From: Hypsibius dujardini
Taxonomy: Eukaryota; Tardigrada; Eutardigrada; Parachela; Hypsibiidae
DNA: 64,000 nt
NCBI GenBank assembly: GCA_001579985.1
Contig: LRSR01008835.1
Span: 24,986 to 88,985 of the forward strand
Reading direction: 5' to 3'
Under the pieces are notes generated by a model that was given only the letters and a program-made list of their open reading frames with translations, was not told the origin of the DNA and did no database searches. The first letter of the stretch is position 1; each line of letters starts with the position of its first letter. Below are positions 18,850 through 36,000 of the stretch, piece by piece. A program made the position numbers and the translations under genes.

Positions 18850-21041
18850 AAGAGGAATCAAATTAGAGATGATACATTAAAAGCTATTTCTCTGGGGCTG
18901 GGGAAAATGATTTGATCCGGAAGACATCGATAACGACGTGAGAGGTAATATAAAGCGGAACTTTTACGACAATCCATCAATCAACCACCAAATTATAAAA
19001 AAAAGTCTGACTGCTTTGGTAAGAGTATATGAAGATCTCTTCGGCGCTGATATCGCCCAATTCTCTTCATTTAAATAACTTCTAAACGTAGGAGCAAATA
19101 TATTCTAGAAGGAAAAGTTGAAGAAAATGCCAAATACATCACTGGAAATTCTCAATGAAATAATGTCAGTAAACATGATGACTTCAAGTCAATCAATCAA
19201 TCAATCAATCGATCAACCGACCGGTGTACGATCAATCAAATAGCCCGGTGGATCAAAAACTGTTCATCTCTCACGATTGCTCCAGGGATGTTTACTTTAT
19301 ACCATTTCGAACAGCATTGTGGAAATATATTCCGATAAGAAAAAGTAAAATATCCCAAAACTAAAGCTACAAATTGATAAGAGAAATTTAAAGGATGAAA
19401 AGGTCAAACTGTCCACTTTCTGTGTGTTTTGATCGTTTAAATGTTTTAAACTTATTAGTAAATAATAAGCAGATTGATAATGAATCTCAATGGTTGTCAT
19501 GTGATGAAATCGTAGAGGAAGATGCTCTCAAAATGGCGAAAAGGGAATAAGTGAGAATAAAGAGAATAAATTAAGTTAATCAAGTAATCAATCAAGTAAT
19601 CAATCGAAAAGCCAAATGATATAACAAAAAAAATGGGTCCCTTAATCAGGCTAAAAATCAACTCTAAAATTGATAACTTTGTGCCCTCCTTCGGCTTTAC
19701 CAACACCCTCAGAGCTCAGCGGGAAACTTTGAAGTGGATGGGAGTTGGAAATATAAAGTGAAAGTAGCAAACACTTGATGAGATGAAGTCTCGCTTTTAA
19801 AAATGGCCACTTTCCCCCCAGCCTCATCAAAACCACCCATTTCCCTCTAAAATAACATTATTCTCGTAGGTGTCTTACCTCAATCGACGAAAGGATTGAC
19901 CGTGGATGTAGAAAACAGTAGGATCAGTTAACAAACGTAAGAAAAGAGATGAAACTTGAGGACGAAAAATGTTTTTTGAAATAAGGAATTTGCTTAGTGC
20001 TTTCATCGCACAGTGAAAAAGCGTAGTGAAAACGCCGTAAAGTGAGTACTGAAAGGCTAGTAATGACAGACGGGCGGCCAACCTCAGCATATGTTCTCAA
20101 ACAGGAACCGACTGAATGCTCCTACTACGTTTATGTCTACTGTGCGGGTTCTACGATGACATCATCTCACTCACTCCGCTTGCGATGAATAATCCAATCA
20201 CGATGACGGGGTGGGACTTGGAATTTCCCCCGGTATGGTGTTAACTTCGTTCGGGATTCGTTGATATGGAGAAGACAGCGGCCAATCAGAAATCGCCATT
20301 GGGTTAAACCACAACAAATCACAAAGTGAAATAATTGTTCGCCTTCCCTCCATTTATTTGTTCTGAAAATGTGCTTCTAAAACGATGCCTTTATGCGTTC
20401 TAACTTCTGCTATACAAAATGGGAATGTCAATTCAATTGTCGACACATTTAGTGGTTGGACGCACGGTGGTGGACTTTACGCTGAATGCAATTGACCGAT
20501 TCGGACTTTGGGAGTCGCCGCGCCAGCAACAACTTCCCACACTTCATTGATTGCTCCGAAATAATTGTTACTTACACGGAGCTCGCAGGTGGGTTCGAAT
20601 GACAGAGGAGATCAATCGTCTCGTATTAGTAGTTTGATCCTGTTGGCCGTCCATTAGTTGATTGATTGGCCATTGTGGCGTCCCATTGATCGACCGATTG
20701 CACAGAATGTATTTCTCAAGGGGCCACAAACAACCGATCAATTGATACTTAAGCAGGCCGAGTGATGAAAACGTCTTTGTATTTGTATCTGCCCTGACAA
20801 TTTATGAATTTGTTAGTTTGGAATTAGATTGTTGTATTTCTTTACAATTGGGCGTTCGTGAGGTATGACTAGCTGACGAATGAGTGTTTGTATTTTGTTG
20901 GAAGCCTTTTCCGCTAATACGTCAATCAATCCGAGATCGTGCAAGTGACTTTCACGACAGCAAATCAATCAATCAATCAAACACACATTACTTGAGTTTA
21001 TTCTTCAACTGAAATTAGTTCTTTCCTCCCTTCCTTTTTAG
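18850..21041. other. Divergent intergenic region, CREBZF-like / REV1
   Basis: About 2.2 kb between two divergent genes. A minus-strand open frame at 20090-19875 ends at a good donor (AG/GTAAGA) and may be the 5'-most exon of the CREBZF-like transcript, but spliced to the 18842 acceptor it meets a stop after a few codons, so it would be untranslated or a second uORF. Short ATCA/TCAA tetranucleotide runs lie at 19190-19210 and 20963-20980. No other gene is supported. Confidence 0.35.
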
Positions 21042-21104
21042 GGTGAAACAACTGAATCAGCAAGGGATAGATCGGACGAATCGGAGTCTTTTCCAGCTCA
21101 AGGA

Positions 21105-26002
<4,898 letters not shown>

Positions 26003-26451
26003 TGTAATTATTTCTCTGTGGCTCTCACATTTCTGACCAACGTTATGAAGAAATTCTTCAAGTAAAAATGGAATATTCGGAATGCCTGTAACATTCTATA
26101 GGGATTTTATCAATACAGACAATGTCCCCAGCTGTGTCGTTTGCTTACATGTTCACAATTAGAATGACAACAACTTTGGCAGGATTGCTTATGCAGTGCT
26201 TAATCTGTGAAGTGAAATGAGGCCAATCGTTTAGGAAAGGCGTTGGAAAGGGCCGTCCATCAGCTTAACGGGAGTTCCGGCCCGACGCCATCGTAACAAT
26301 CTACATACGCCTCCACCCACTCTTCCTTTCCACAGGGGGATGCGGTATCTATATTTACCTATATTCCATGAGCCTGATGGTGATTCCGCCTTTTCCGCAC
26401 TCCAACTTGATAAAGGATAGCTGGAACAAATTGGTTCGCCAACGCCTGTTA

Positions 26452-26738
26452 AGGCGCTGTTATAGTTTGTAAGGCCGATTGGATGAGACGTGAGATGAGA
26501 TGTTGGAAAACAAGCTTGTTTCACAATGCGCGATCTCATCCAGACTGCAAAGCTTGCACGTGCAAATTTTCAGCGTTGTTTGGCGTAATTATTATAAATC
26601 GAAGACGTGAGATCTCACTTTGTTGCTGTTTTTCTCTTTTGAAATAAAAAAAAGACGCTATTATAGTTGTGAGATTGTACGTTGGATGAGAGGTTTTTTG
26701 TCTCACGAGAGCATTTCTTACAAACTATAAACGGGCCT
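26452..26738. mobile_element. MITE, PIF/Harbinger-like, 287 bp, TTA target-site duplication
   Basis: Terminal inverted repeats of 21 bp (26452-26472 and 26718-26738) share the core TTTATAGTTTGTAA / its complement with about four mismatches, and the right end read outward begins AGGCCCGTTTATAG. Both ends are flanked by TTA (26449-26451 and 26739-26741), a 3-bp duplication typical of PIF/Harbinger elements. No transposase is encoded. Internal GATGAG/CTCATC-like motifs recur on both strands. Confidence 0.75.
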
Positions 26739-27969
26739 TTAGAGAAGAAATGTTATATCATTTACCAAATTTATTAACTATAAGCTAAACGTTTTGGTTA
26801 ACAAACTTTTTGGTTCAGAAAAGCTCATAAGACGAAAGAACAATTCATCTACGAGTTAATTTCAATCAAAAAGAGATGGCTTCATTATTAATAATCACTG
26901 ATGGATCCCCGCAGAAATGAAGTGATGTTTGAAGGATTCACCTGGCCTGATATATAATTACCAACCGGTGTGTCCATAGACGCGTCTTGACCTTCCGGTA
27001 CGGGGGGGGGGCAAGATTTTAGTAAAAATCCATGGGGGAGCGTTGGTATGATTTAGCTATTTTAACTCTAAAAAACGTCAGGGGGTACCCTTGGGTCACT
27101 TTTTCGATTTCGGAGGGGGGGGGGCAATTGCCCACTTGCCACCCCTTAGTACGCGCTACTGGATGTGTCATGCGCCTCACCGTGGGATTCTTCATACGTC
27201 CTGCTGATTTATACCGTTCTTCTATTCTCAATATTCGGCAAAAAGGGCAGACGGCTTTGAGGTGCAATTTTGATGTTGTCTTCTGCGCCCTTGACGTGAA
27301 TCAGCTGCATCCGCACGGCCTCAGCTAAGCACCCGCAAACGATACGTAAGTTCAGCTCCTCAATCCTTCAAATTTCAAGGATTATTTGAGTGAACAAAAG
27401 TTTGTTTGTTTAAAACGAAAGCCACATAGCTAGTATTCAAAATAAAAGATTAGTAAAACATCCTAATATTTCAAGTCAATTTAGTGGTATTTTAACCCGT
27501 TTAATCACGACTTGTATTTTTGCGACTTTTATTTAAAATAATAAGCCTTTTTTTGAGCCATTTAAAGTAGTTCTTAAATTTTATTTAAACAACACAACTA
27601 TAAAAAATTACAAGAACTCGGATAGAATCGTTTGAGTGCATCCCAATGTGTTCAGTTAAGGATGTTAACAGTCTTAAATTAGTATATAAAAATGCATTAT
27701 AATTCAGCAATATTAAATGAACAAGTTAACAACGTAATCTACCTACGATACAGTAAAGGAGGTGACTGACAAGTAGGTATGACAAAATTTGTATACGTCC
27801 TTTTTCATAGGGACCATTTTTTCTTAATATGCACGCGTTTTCACATGTTGGGCACCGGAATATCTTGCCTATGCACAAGGTTTGGAGTTTGGAACGAAAG
27901 TAAGCGCTTTCCATGATGACCTCTTGTTTCTGCAACTGCATAAAATCCCAACTGCTCGGCGTTGCGGAT

Positions 27970-28140
27970 GTTGCTTAGCGTCTTTGACGTTGTCTCTCGT
28001 TGCACATGTTGCCCTCGATGCCATATGTTGCTTACATTGCCGTAAGTTGTTGATGTTGCCTTACGTTGCTGACGTTGTCCCACGTTGCCGACGTTGCTCT
28101 ACGTTGTTGACGTTTTCCCACGGTGTGGATGTTGTTCCCC
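27970..28140 (+). repeat. Minisatellite, nine diverged 19-bp units
   Basis: Exactly nine consecutive 19-base units can be cut from 27970 to 28140, each starting GTTG (last one GGTG) with consensus near GTTGCTGACGTTGYCYYAC. Units differ at several positions, so the array is old. Open frames across it are a by-product of the repeat. Confidence 0.75.
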
Positions 28141-31100
28141 GCAAAAATAGCCGGCTACTGAGGGCTTCTTGCGCGCAAAAAAATGCACTATAAGAGCTTC
28201 GCAAATGTAATTTGCTAGTGCGGATTGAAAATTATGGGACCGCAAATTTCAATAATTTTTCCTTTGATTTTACTTCGAAACTGCGTTAAACGGTCATTGT
28301 GTGGAATAATTGGAACTTCGGTACGAGGCAAAGGCCCTTAACTAGGTCGTTTTAGAAATCGTAACATAACCAGGCTGGCAGGCCAGCAGGTAGCGCTTAA
28401 ATTTAAATTAAATTGTTTTTGCGAAACCAACCCAGAGAAATGGAACCGAAGTGGCGCCTCTACCGGACTGCTTGCACGCTTTTCCATTGGGGTTCTTCCC
28501 TTCCTTTTTTGGACCCGAATTCAAACTGTGAGGCTTGGGAACGAACTAAAATGGATCAAAGAATTTTTCTGAATGTTTTCAAGCCATCTGCTATGGCTAG
28601 ATTTCTGAAACTGTCTAGTTAAAGGCCTTTATCTGATATGCAAACAAAAGCCCATGCAAATTTGGAAGCTGTAAATGTTGGCACTCAGCAGGGTGGATGA
28701 AAAAAAGGTGAACCAACAACAAAAAACGGGCATAAAGTTACAAATACATGTAGCAGAAAAGAAAACGTATAGTCCATACTTTCTTTGCTTAAAGCAAGCG
28801 GTAACGACATCGCAATTCGCGAACATACTAGTATTTCTCAAAAAAACAAATCAACAGTCTAGCAGAGTCAAATTAAACGTGGAATCAAAACTGGGTTGTT
28901 GCTGATTTAACGGAACATGAAGGGAGACAATAGAAGTGCTGGTCGTTGCTAAAATCCGATGTTTTTAGTATCGGGTGCATGCGCGTTCGGAAAAAACGAA
29001 AAATAAATGAGGTAGTATATGTGTTAAGATAAAATTATCACAACATCCGGCTAAATTATTGCCAAGTATGACATTAAAATGTGCACGTTTAGATTACTGT
29101 CTACCATTAACTTCATAGTCTGCTTGTTTGTCTCATTGTCTAAGTGTCTGCATAATTTATATGTTGCCAGTTCGCTCACTGCCTCAGTCACGTAAGCCGA
29201 ACTCCCCCAGCTTTTTCTCAAAAATCTGGATCTAGCTGCCACTTTTGCTGGTCCCCCTCTAGAATGAAGGCCGTGTTATACTTTTATGATCAGAAATAAT
29301 AAACTTGATGCTGGTATTTCATCGTTTCCAAGCGGGACTCGCATGACACATGCATGCAAATAGCTCGAGGCCACTCACAATTATTCTCAAATTTAAAAAT
29401 CAGGGGACGTATTGTACGCATTTACTCGTAGCGAATTTCTCAAGGCTTCATTTTTCCTCAGTAAATTTAGAAACCGGTTTTAGGCAGACTTGCACCGCCT
29501 ATTACCACCCATTTCAGGCTAGCTTGAACAAAATTAATCCGAGAAAAACAGGTTGTTGTTGAGCAAACAAATGATCTCTGAAATGTGTGAAATAGACCGA
29601 AAACGTAGTAGACGGCCTTCAGCCCAGCGATGCGATATCTCACGAAAAGATATTTTTGAGTAAAGTCGTACGCAATTACGTTAAAAAACCTCACTTAACT
29701 TGGGTAAGATCGCAATAGGGCAATAAAAACCGAACGTCGGTAAACATATTTTTATAAAAACAAACTTCTACAAGTATGTTATATGTGGTTAAGACTGCCA
29801 ATTACAAATTTTTGTGGAAACAAATGGGTAACAGTTTTTTGACACTGCTCAACTGTATAATAATAATAAGCTCAACATTGCAAGTGTAAACTGCAACCTC
29901 GATTTCAAACGATACTTCAATTTGATTTCAGTATTTGACCATCTCAAACATTATAACTTAGTATATATTTCGATGAACATCCTCTGAACCTTGTCGACAA
30001 TAATAATACTGTGGGTTTAAGTAGATCAATTTCATCATTGCGTTAGCGGAGTTGTTGCAAGTTTCGAAAAGGAGTTTTTCTTTTAAGAATTCTTCCAAAT
30101 GACCAGAATAAGCCATACGTACACCAGAACATAATTTTTTATCAATAAATATAACTGTAAGCCATCGTTCGGTCCAGTATGTTCCCACATACATGTCATG
30201 TTTTGCGCGATCGAGATAACCAAAAGCTTCTTTCGCAATTCCAATAACATGCATGAAACTTTTATGGCACTAGGACAAAAACGAGGCATCAAACGTGTTT
30301 TCATTCATCACTGTTTCTCATCACATATCAAATACAACGCAGGCAAAGTTATGCTTCCTAAACGCTACCAGTAAGCGCCTTTGTACTGTGTATTCAAACG
30401 AGTTTTGCGACGAACTCAACATTTTGTTAAATATTTCGGACACAGATGTATACAACCACAACTATTTTGCAAATGATTTTGCACACTGCCAAAAAAAACC
30501 AGTTTTGACGCACAACCGGAATTGTGGGTTTCAGTAACACATTTGTCGATGAGCATTCTAGAGAGTATCTGTATGTTGTGGCTGGGCTAGCGCAGTAGCC
30601 TTTTCAGAATCGTTTTAAATATGGATTGGACAAAAGGAAACATTAGACAACTGCTTTCTGATGTTATGAATTCTTTCATATGCTAGTGTTTACCATACAA
30701 TATATCTCATTTTTTAGCTAAGTAAAGTACAGAATTTTTACATTGTCAACAAAACATGTGTCTTATATTTGTTCGTTTTTAACGGAGTTTATCAGCAGTC
30801 TATTTATTTCTATGAAGGACTTAATATTAACTTGCTAATAAAATCTTTGTTTACGAAACAATCTCTTTCTGACACCGCGTAAACGGAGGAAACTCCTTCA
30901 GAAGCTTCATGAGCGCAGATAACTTCGTCCAAATTTGTTAGCGTAGTCCTAACTATATCTTTTCTTAATCATCAAGTCGAAAACCAGGGACGCAAACGAA
31001 GCTTGCAGCTCAACGAAATTACTTTCAGGAAATTTGAATTTCATGTTCGATTTTGCAAATTTGCTCAGGCTTGCCATCGTTTGCATATTGAAGAGCAAAA

Positions 31101-31354
31101 TTGTTGTAAAGCCACAATTACAAACTGCTCCTCTTGGTTAGCTCATGACACAATGTTTATGCTTCTTAATTCCCCAGCGCGTCTAGTCACGTTAATCTAT
31201 CATGGGCCAAATTGGAAGCAGTCGCAACAACGCTGACATATCAGATATATTTTTTTCATTCACAAATTTATCTTAGCGCTACAATAAGTTTGAAATCATT
31301 TAAAAGCCTATTTGTTTTGTATTTGATATGCATGTACTTACATTGAGAACCAAA

Positions 31355-32178
31355 TTCCCACCGTTTATCGAACGAAAGTGGTATATCGCTTTTGCAGAGC
31401 ATGTCGTAAAATTTTACGTTGGAGCCATCTGTAGCGCTGCTTAGTTTTTGGTCTTCTCTATTTGGTTTACAATCGGTCTTGCAGCTGTATGTCTGGTTTG
31501 TGTAAAAGTAGCAGAATTATTCGACCAGTGATTGATCATCTGTGAATGACTTGTTTAAAAAAAGTTTACAAAAAATAATGCAAAATAAAATTCTGGAATG
31601 CATTCAGCTCCGTTTTGTTTTTTTGTTGTGACAAACGGGGCTATAACAAGCACAAGTTGTTTCACGTACCATGTTCGGATGAAGAATTGAACACTGTTAG
31701 ATAAATCTTGTTCATGAATTTGATCAAGCCACCGTGACACAAATTTTTGGACGCTTAGTAGTGATTCCAGAACGCAAAGAGGCGCATCATTTTTGACGTA
31801 TTTTCATTTAAAACATTAAGCTGCTGGCTGCTAGATTCACTCTCATATTCAATTGACGAAAACTGACAGAGATTCAATCCACTACTCAAAATCTGATTAC
31901 CTTAAATAACAGTGATTCTCAAATAATATCCAATTATTCGAACCGGCTTTATTGATTGTCGCACATCCGTTACAGTAGCACACTTGAGTACTTTTAAACG
32001 GTCCGCATTTTCCAGTAGTCCCTAAGAAATCCTCAATGCATGAATTGGTGCACTCAGCATCGGAGTCGCAGGATGCAGCAGAACTGCTTACACACATGTT
32101 ATTAACCGTCCGACTATCATTTGTTTTCGTGAAGAGGATAAACGATGTCAAAAATATGGCGAAGATTATATCCCACAT
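31355..32178 (-). pseudogene. Secreted eight-Cys defensin-like head joined to C-type lectin-like domain, apparently frameshifted
   Basis: Exon 1 (32178-31901) encodes a signal peptide (WDIIFAIFLTSFILF) and then eight cysteines spaced C-x7-C-x5-C-x3-C-x10-C-x8-C-x-C-x2-C, the same order as drosomycin/plant-defensin-type CS-alpha-beta peptides. It ends in NNWILFENHCYL, a typical C-type lectin domain opening. A second exon after an acceptor near 31833 continues the lectin fold (LCVLESLLSVQKFVSRWLDQ) but only after a one-base frame change at an A5 run (about 31788-31792). A third (acceptor near 31527) carries HWSNNSATF and a Cys-rich tail up to a GTAAGT donor near 31355, again with a one-base change, in a T4 run. 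Two homopolymer shifts mean a decaying gene or base-level assembly errors. The first exon alone is intact. Function is unknown; an innate-immune or binding role is inference only. Confidence 0.5.
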
Positions 32179-33050
32179 TGTGACACTTGCGAGAAATAAA
32201 CCCAGAACGAACCACTCTACACCAACTAAATGACGGATATGCTTATTTTTGGTATATGGACGGTTTCTGGATCTGATAAATAAAATATACCATAAACCTT
32301 TGTTGGATCGTTCACACCCGTATACACACCAAATAAAATGTGAACAATATCTGTGACTCCTTCTATTATTGGCTGAAAATGATCAACTCTGCTTGTTCTA
32401 TCCTAGTTCAAAAACTACTCTAGAAATAAACGAGATACGGCGATTCTGACTAGCCATAAAGAACCTGTTCTTGCGTAAACATTCTGTTGAAGAACAAGTA
32501 TTCTAGCGTTTTCATATTTTGCGTTTTAATTTTAGTCTCCGACTGAAACTGGTGATTGACAATTTCCTCCCGAGGAGTTTGCGAGAAAAAAAGTTGAAAA
32601 CTTCCGGCCTCCAAATAGTTCTTCCGTGTTTTCTCTCAAGTAAAAAAATATCAGGATTTTTTAACGAATGAGGTCTCTTTTCTTCACCCATCAGACTGCG
32701 CTGTACATGAGACCTGTTTCTTTCTCTACAAAGAACCGAACTTTGTGGCGGTGATGTGAACAAATCACGGTTTTCTTACAGACACCATAACATGCAGTAA
32801 AAAAATTGTCGCCGTTAGCATTTATCTCACTGATTAGTCATGCTTTACGGGAGATAAACTGGTTATAGGTCCTAGCAAACTCTCTTTGTCTGTACAACCC
32901 TTAATGTTCGGAAACGGCAGAAGTGCGGCATTTTCTTTCAACCAGAAGTATGCTCGATAGAAAACGACACATTCTTCGAATTTTCTCTCGAAACTATTAC
33001 TGTAACTAAATAAATATTTTACGTTTGCATCTCACAAGGGAATTGCGACA

Positions 33051-36000
33051 ATGGAGCGATTCCTGCGTTGTATCTGGACGATCACCTTGGTAGTCGAGAT
33101 ATATATAAATGTACGTGTTAAATAACCCCTGTATTAATTGGCGATTACCTGCCAGTAACCTGAAATGCAATTATCTTTTAGGGAACGGGAGCTAACGGAG
33201 TTGTAAACGATGCGTTGAAATGGACAGACCTAGTTATCCCTTTTGCGTTCTCCAAGACATTCCGTACGTCAATTTGGAGCACCTGCAGATGAATGAGTTG
33301 GTGGTGGTTTTTCAATACGTTTCTCTATTTTGTAGAGAGTGAACCAGACAGAATGCAGCTTGTCTTGGATGCCATGGATGTGTTTCAAAAGGCAACTTGT
33401 CTCACATTTGTTCAGCGTACCACAGAGACTCAGTATCTCCAAATCTCCGCCGACTCCTTGGGGTGAGCTTAACGATAATTTGCGGAGGGCCAGACGTAAG
33501 AATCGGTCAACATCTTGTTTCTGTAGGTGTTATTCGGATGTCGGAAAGCAACCGCCGAATCCCCCAGATTTCAAGGGACAGCGAGTGGGGTTGAGCATTA
33601 ATGGTAAAATTTTTTGAGTTTAATGACCTTACCTATGTGTATCGACTAATTCCATGTATGTTTAGAGTGTTTCCCGGGCAACAAGAGTGGGATAGCTCAA
33701 CATCAAATTATGCACGCTATCGGTAAGCTCGTTCACACTTGCGAGAGACAGATAACTTCATGATGCGAATGGTATTGCTTAAAATGTTTTTTTTTCACTT
33801 GGAATGGTTTTCTGGGGAATAACCTGGGGCTGAAATGAAGCATGCTTTTAGTAATTCCTACTATTGATGAAAACAAAATTCATTCGTCATTGAATTCAGT
33901 CGAATTAAAAAGATGAAAAATATCAGAAGACTCCGCTTTCTTTAACACTTACTTTTTCGATTTATATTTTAAAAAATGTTTCAAGACGTGGTTAAAAAAA
34001 TGCAAATTTTGAACAATAAACAGTTGGCAAAAATATTTGCGCTTGTTATTAAAATGAAAAATATTCCCCCGCCCCTTGTGTCCAGAAAATTTTTCAATTT
34101 AGAAGGATTTTTCCGTACATGTATCGACAAGTCCGATAGATCTTACCTCTTCGTGGACACAAATTTTCTACAAAAAATCCTTGATTCTGCTTCTGATGTT
34201 CACCGTGGGACCATCGCAATGTGCTGTTATTCTTGAGCGCCTGAGGCTGCGTCTGTACCTTCTGAAAACCAGAGGGGCATCAAATTATTTACCGTATGCT
34301 TGCAATCTTAAGCGACAGCTAAGCCCCGCCTGCCTCAGTTTAGCCCTGCACTCGATTGAAAGTTCAATTTTATTCACTGTTCTCTGGATTTGCTGGTTTC
34401 GTACAGCTTACTCGTTGTGCTCGACTGATTGAATTTTGTCCCTATAGTGGCAACTTGATGAACGGCACTGAATAGGCACGAACCGGGTGGGTTAAAATTT
34501 ACGGGTAGGGCGGAAAATTGTCCCTTGAGATTGCGAGCGTACGGTACTTACTTACCGCATCCCAAATCTCCGCTAGACGTCTTCATAAGATGCCTTCTCG
34601 GACAACGTGCTAGCCCTTATTTAGTGGCACATAAGAGGAGAATCAGTTATACAAAGCCTGGTGAATGGTGTTCCACAGAAGGCATCCACCCGCGTGCTAT
34701 ATTTATTTTACATTTTTAAGCCACAAACTGGTTTTTTTCGCCTTATTTTCATGGATTTCTTTATTGGTCGTTGCCGTTACAGGTTTTTATCACGAACATT
34801 CAAGGTTGGATCGAGATGAATATGTCGACATCGACTGGTCAAGTATTAAACTTGGTAAGACGATACCATTTATTGTGAAATTGATTTAATGCGCTAAGAA
34901 GGGGTACTACTCTTATTACGTACATGCTATCTATATTCCTAAAAACACAACGCAACTTGTGGCAGTTCTCTAAACTGCATCTATAATGTTTTTTGAATTA
35001 TTACTTCGTTTTGTCTTTCATAGAAGGCAAAAACCAGTTCCTAGTAAAGTTTCACACGACTGCTTTCGGTGAACCCTACGACTTCGGTTCTGTTCTACAT
35101 TACGGAATGTATGAATTTGCAAGACGCCCGACGGTTTGGACTATTCGACCAAAGGCAAAGTACAGAGATCAAGTAATCGGCCAACGAGATGGGCTCAGCG
35201 CGACCGATATACGAAAAATAAATAAAATGTACAACTGCACCATACAATTAGCAGCAACCACGCCAAAATTAGCAGGTAATTCTTAAGCTTTGTATCCCAA
35301 AAGAACTAATGACAAAATTAGTTCCTATGTTTTGTCTTTTCTCCCAAAACGAATTGGAAACTCTAATTCAAAGCACTGTCTTTCGGCGATCGATTAAAAA
35401 AAATTGAAGTTTAGCGGGGCAATAATGAATCGACCAGCACAATTTTTCATTTATATATGTCTTAGTGTGCCTCTTTTCCGCAAATAAATAGTGATTGTTA
35501 AATCCGATTTCTGAAAAAATATATTAGTTAAATTTGCTTTCGAGATTAACTTATGTTAGAACAAATTCATGATCACAAAGCAAAAGTGAAAAGACCATTA
35601 ACGAATCCATAATTCGTGGAAAACAAAACGCAATTTTTTGTTCGCTTTTGGTAGGACTATCCACATGTACCAGCAGTACATTACATGGAATTGAATTGCA
35701 GAAAGCAAATCAAAATTGGCTTCATAATTAAATGAAATACATGTTATTTCATTTTAAAGTTCTTTCTGAATTTCGAATTGTGTTCTTCAATCAATTTTGA
35801 TTTGAATCTCAACATCCTCGGCAACACATGTTCAATACATGTCAAGGTTTACGTGTTAACAATGTTTTTGGGAAGTGATCTTGCACGGAAATATTGGTTC
35901 AAACCACAAGAACAGCCTTCAGATTCACCAAACTTTGCCACATACAATTCCAGGCAAATTGAAAGATCCCAAAAATAGTTTCTCATTTGATACTATGTGT

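Larger units (their letters stand above)
26003..31900. other. Gene-poor AT-rich stretch
   Basis: Nearly 6 kb without a supported intact gene. It contains a MITE at 26452-26738, G-rich tracts near 27001 and 27114, a 19-bp minisatellite at 27970-28140, and exons of a decayed lectin-like gene near 31355-31835. Open frames such as 30295-30537 (+), 31003-31236 (+) and 29958-30281 (-, with an acceptor-like TTTTTGTCCTAG at its 5' edge) are Cys-containing but show no recognisable domain, and I could not join them. Confidence 0.4.

Noticed and set aside
19875-20090. 71-codon minus ORF with presequence-like composition, considered as a coding first exon of the CREBZF-like gene
   Set aside because: Splicing its donor to the 18842 acceptor gives a stop within a few codons, so it is at most 5' UTR.
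27970-28140. Possible CRISPR-like array
   Set aside because: The 19-bp units are contiguous, with no spacers, in a eukaryotic context; it is a minisatellite.
29958-30254. 98-codon minus ORF with acceptor-like edge, considered as the last exon of the lectin-like gene
   Set aside because: Phase from the preceding donor gives an early stop and no lectin motif is present.
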